From contig NZ_KB903248.1 of NCBI RefSeq assembly GCF_000379625.1, forward strand, positions 124,001-188,000: DNA of 64,000 nt, in the 5' to 3' direction. Shown one piece after another: positions 62,901 through 64,000 of this stretch; the stretch's first letter is position 1, and the number at the start of each line of letters is the position of its first letter. The DNA comes from Actinomycetospora chiangmaiensis DSM 45062. Lineage in GTDB: Bacteria > Actinomycetota > Actinomycetes > Mycobacteriales > Pseudonocardiaceae. Both the position numbers and the translations under genes were made by a program. Below the pieces are notes generated by a model that saw only the letters and a list, made by a program, of their open reading frames with translations, ran no database searches and was not told the origin of the DNA.

Positions 62901-62944
62901 ATGTGAGCACTTTCCGTGGCTCCAGCCACGGAAAGTGCTCACAT
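62901..62944. terminator. 20-bp bidirectional hairpin
   Basis: Perfect inverted repeat, arm ATGTGAGCACTTTCCGTGGC, loop TCCA, complement at 62925-62944. It ends 5 bases before the stop of the convergent lactate-oxidase-family gene. Same family as 25928-25967. Confidence 0.8.
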
Positions 62945-62949
62945 GGCGG

Positions 62950-64000
62950 CTACGCCACCCCCTGCGGCAGCCGCCGAATCGTCCCGGGACCCCGCAGGTC
63001 GGCCAGCGTCGGGTAGCCGTCGACGGCCATGACGAGGTCGGTCTCGGCGAGCACCGAGCGCAGGTGGTGCACCACCCCGTCCTCGCCGCCCAGCGCCAGC
63101 GCGTACGCGTAGGGCCGGCCGAGCCCGACGGCCGTCGCGCCCAGCGCCAGCGCCTTCGCGACGTCGGCCCCGCTGCGCACGCCGGAGTCGAACAGCACCG
63201 GCACGTCACCCGCGGCCGCGACCACGTCGGGCAGCGTCTCCAGCGCCGGGAGCCCGCCGTTGGCCTGGCGGCCGCCGTGGTTGGAGCAGTAGAGGCCGTC
63301 GACCCCGAGCTCGACGGCACGCCGGGCGTCGTCGGGGTGGCTGATGCCCTTGAGCAGGATCGGCAGGTCGGTCGCCTCGCGCATCCACGTGAGGTCGTCC
63401 CAGCCGACGCTGTGCCCGAACATCCGCGACCACAGCCCGATCGCCGTCCGCGGGTCCTCCTCGGGGCTGTCGGTGAGCAGCGCGCGGAACGCCGGGTCGG
63501 AGAAGTAGTTCGCGAGGCAGTGTCCCCGCAGCTGCGGGAAGTTCGCGGTGTTGAGGTCGCGCGGGCGCCAGCCGGTCACCCAGGTGTCGAGGGTGACGAC
63601 GATGCCGCGGAAGCCCGCCTTGTCCGCGCGCTGGATGAGGGAGACCGCCACGTCGCGGTCCTTCGGCGTGTAGAGCTGGAAGAACCCGGGCGTCTCGCCG
63701 AGGGCCTCGGCCACGTCCTCCAACGGATCGTTCGTCAGCGTCGACATCACCATCGGCACGCCGGTCCGGGCGCACGCGCGAGCGACGGCGAGGTCGCCGT
63801 GGAAGTCCTGGGAGCAGAGGCCGATCACGCCCACCGGGGCGCAGAACAGCGGCGTCGGGAGGTCGACCCCGCAGAACGACGTCGTGAGGTCGCGCTCGTA
63901 GGCGCCCCGCATCATCCGCGGCACGATCCCCCACCAGCCGAACGCCTCGGCGTTGCCGCGCTGCGTCCGCTCGTCGCCGGAGCCGCCGGCGACGTAGTTC
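62950..64000 (-). CDS. FMN-dependent alpha-hydroxy-acid oxidase / lactate 2-monooxygenase (5' end cut)
   Basis: The C-terminal 350 codons of an FMN alpha-hydroxy-acid dehydrogenase family TIM barrel; the 5' end lies past base 64000, where the frame continues as [20 protein letters not shown]. The YVAGGSGDE block, [21 protein letters not shown], the active-site His and Arg in [13 protein letters not shown], and the C-terminal [26 protein letters not shown] are family features. The longer sequence between strands ([20 protein letters not shown]) fits lactate 2-monooxygenase, which gives acetate, CO2 and water from lactate, better than short glycolate oxidases. Membrane lactate dehydrogenase is less likely. 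Confidence 0.88.
   Translation of the reverse strand, partial: NYVAGGSGDERTQRGNAEAFGWWGIVPRMMRGAYERDLTTSFCGVDLPTPLFCAPVGVIGLCSQDFHGDLAVARACARTGVPMVMSTLTNDPLEDVAEALGETPGFFQLYTPKDRDVAVSLIQRADKAGFRGIVVTLDTWVTGWRPRDLNTANFPQLRGHCLANYFSDPAFRALLTDSPEEDPRTAIGLWSRMFGHSVGWDDLTWMREATDLPILLKGISHPDDARRAVELGVDGLYCSNHGGRQANGGLPALETLPDVVAAAGDVPVLFDSGVRSGADVAKALALGATAVGLGRPYAYALALGGEDGVVHHLRSVLAETDLVMAVDGYPTLADLRGPGTIRRLPQGVA

Noticed and set aside
1-64000. tRNA, rRNA or mobile element genes
   Set aside because: No cloverleaf with a TTCGA-type T-loop, no rRNA core sequence and no transposase, integrase or phage protein was recognised in any frame.

Overview
The window is high-GC (roughly 74 %) actinobacterial chromosome. 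Gene content and order point to the Pseudonocardiales: it carries an F420-dependent glucose-6-phosphate dehydrogenase, a PimB'-type mannosyltransferase, the actinobacterial bcc-aa3 respiratory genes, GlnE/GlnA1/GlnA2 and a CaeA-like lipoprotein peptidase. From about 1 to 56.4 kb the order follows, with insertions and losses, the Mycobacterium tuberculosis segment Rv2184c to Rv2225 (ArsA, SRPBCC, fadD15, pimB', NlpC/P60, DEDD exonuclease, trpD, ctaE-qcrCAB, ctaC/ctaF, asnB, adoK, HesB-type Fe-S protein, glycerate kinase, DUF3043, cobUTS, ilvE, gcvT, pepB, sucB/dlaT, TIGR01777 epimerase, lipB, lipA, DUF4191, RDD, glnA1, glnE, glnA2, caeA, panB). The genus cannot be fixed from sequence reading alone. 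No rRNA, tRNA, CRISPR array, insertion sequence or phage gene was seen.

Layout. 0-8.6 kb: lipid and envelope genes (ArsA-like ATPase, two SRPBCC proteins, metallophosphoesterase, acyl-CoA ligase, PimB', NlpC/P60 hydrolase) and an NYN-domain protein. 8.6-13.3 kb: DEDD exonuclease/GIY-YIG protein, a lone RAM domain, PanE-type reductase, trpD and a degenerate receiver protein. 13.5-20 kb: ctaE-qcrC-qcrA-qcrB on + converge with ctaC-ctaF on -, forming the cytochrome bcc-aa3 supercomplex; the 0.8-kb gap between them holds an array of palindromic repeats. 20-28.8 kb: asnB, adenosine kinase, an A-type Fe-S protein, a shortened glycerate kinase, cobU-cobT-cobS and ilvE. 28.9-35.7 kb: cupin, gcvT, leucyl aminopeptidase, lpd and the two-lipoyl-domain E2 protein. 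35.9-43.7 kb: epimerase, FAD oxidoreductase, lipB and lipA separated by two CAP-domain proteins and an LLM oxidoreductase, then DUF4191 and RDD proteins. 44-53.7 kb: nitrogen assimilation (glnA1 behind a four-half-site GlnR box, glnE, glnA2), interrupted by a membrane protease, a small unknown protein and a PLP decarboxylase. 53.7-64 kb: CaeA-like peptidase, panB, DUF3140, fgd, hydrolases, surface and low-complexity proteins, and a lactate-oxidase-family enzyme cut by the window edge.

How the genes work together. LipB and LipA make the lipoyl cofactor used by the E2 protein (two lipoyl lysines), its Lpd partner, and the glycine cleavage system to which GcvT belongs. GlnE adenylylates GlnA1, whose Tyr402 site is intact. 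QcrCAB passes electrons to the oxidase formed in part by CtaC, CtaE and CtaF. PanB and the PanE-like protein are consecutive pantothenate steps. CobU, CobT and CobS build the cobalamin nucleotide loop.

Non-coding signals. At least fourteen genes have a TANNNT-like -10 hexamer 6-8 nt before the start codon, the arrangement of leaderless mRNAs. Three families of dispersed palindromes occupy gene ends. A 12-mer, CCCGTCGTCGGG, recurs nine times, four of them in the few per cent of the window that is intergenic. No complete new defence or biosynthetic system is visible. The most unusual items are these repeat and motif families, the degenerate receiver coupled to trpD, the half-length glycerate kinase, and a protease joined through a membrane segment to a cytoplasmic zinc ribbon.
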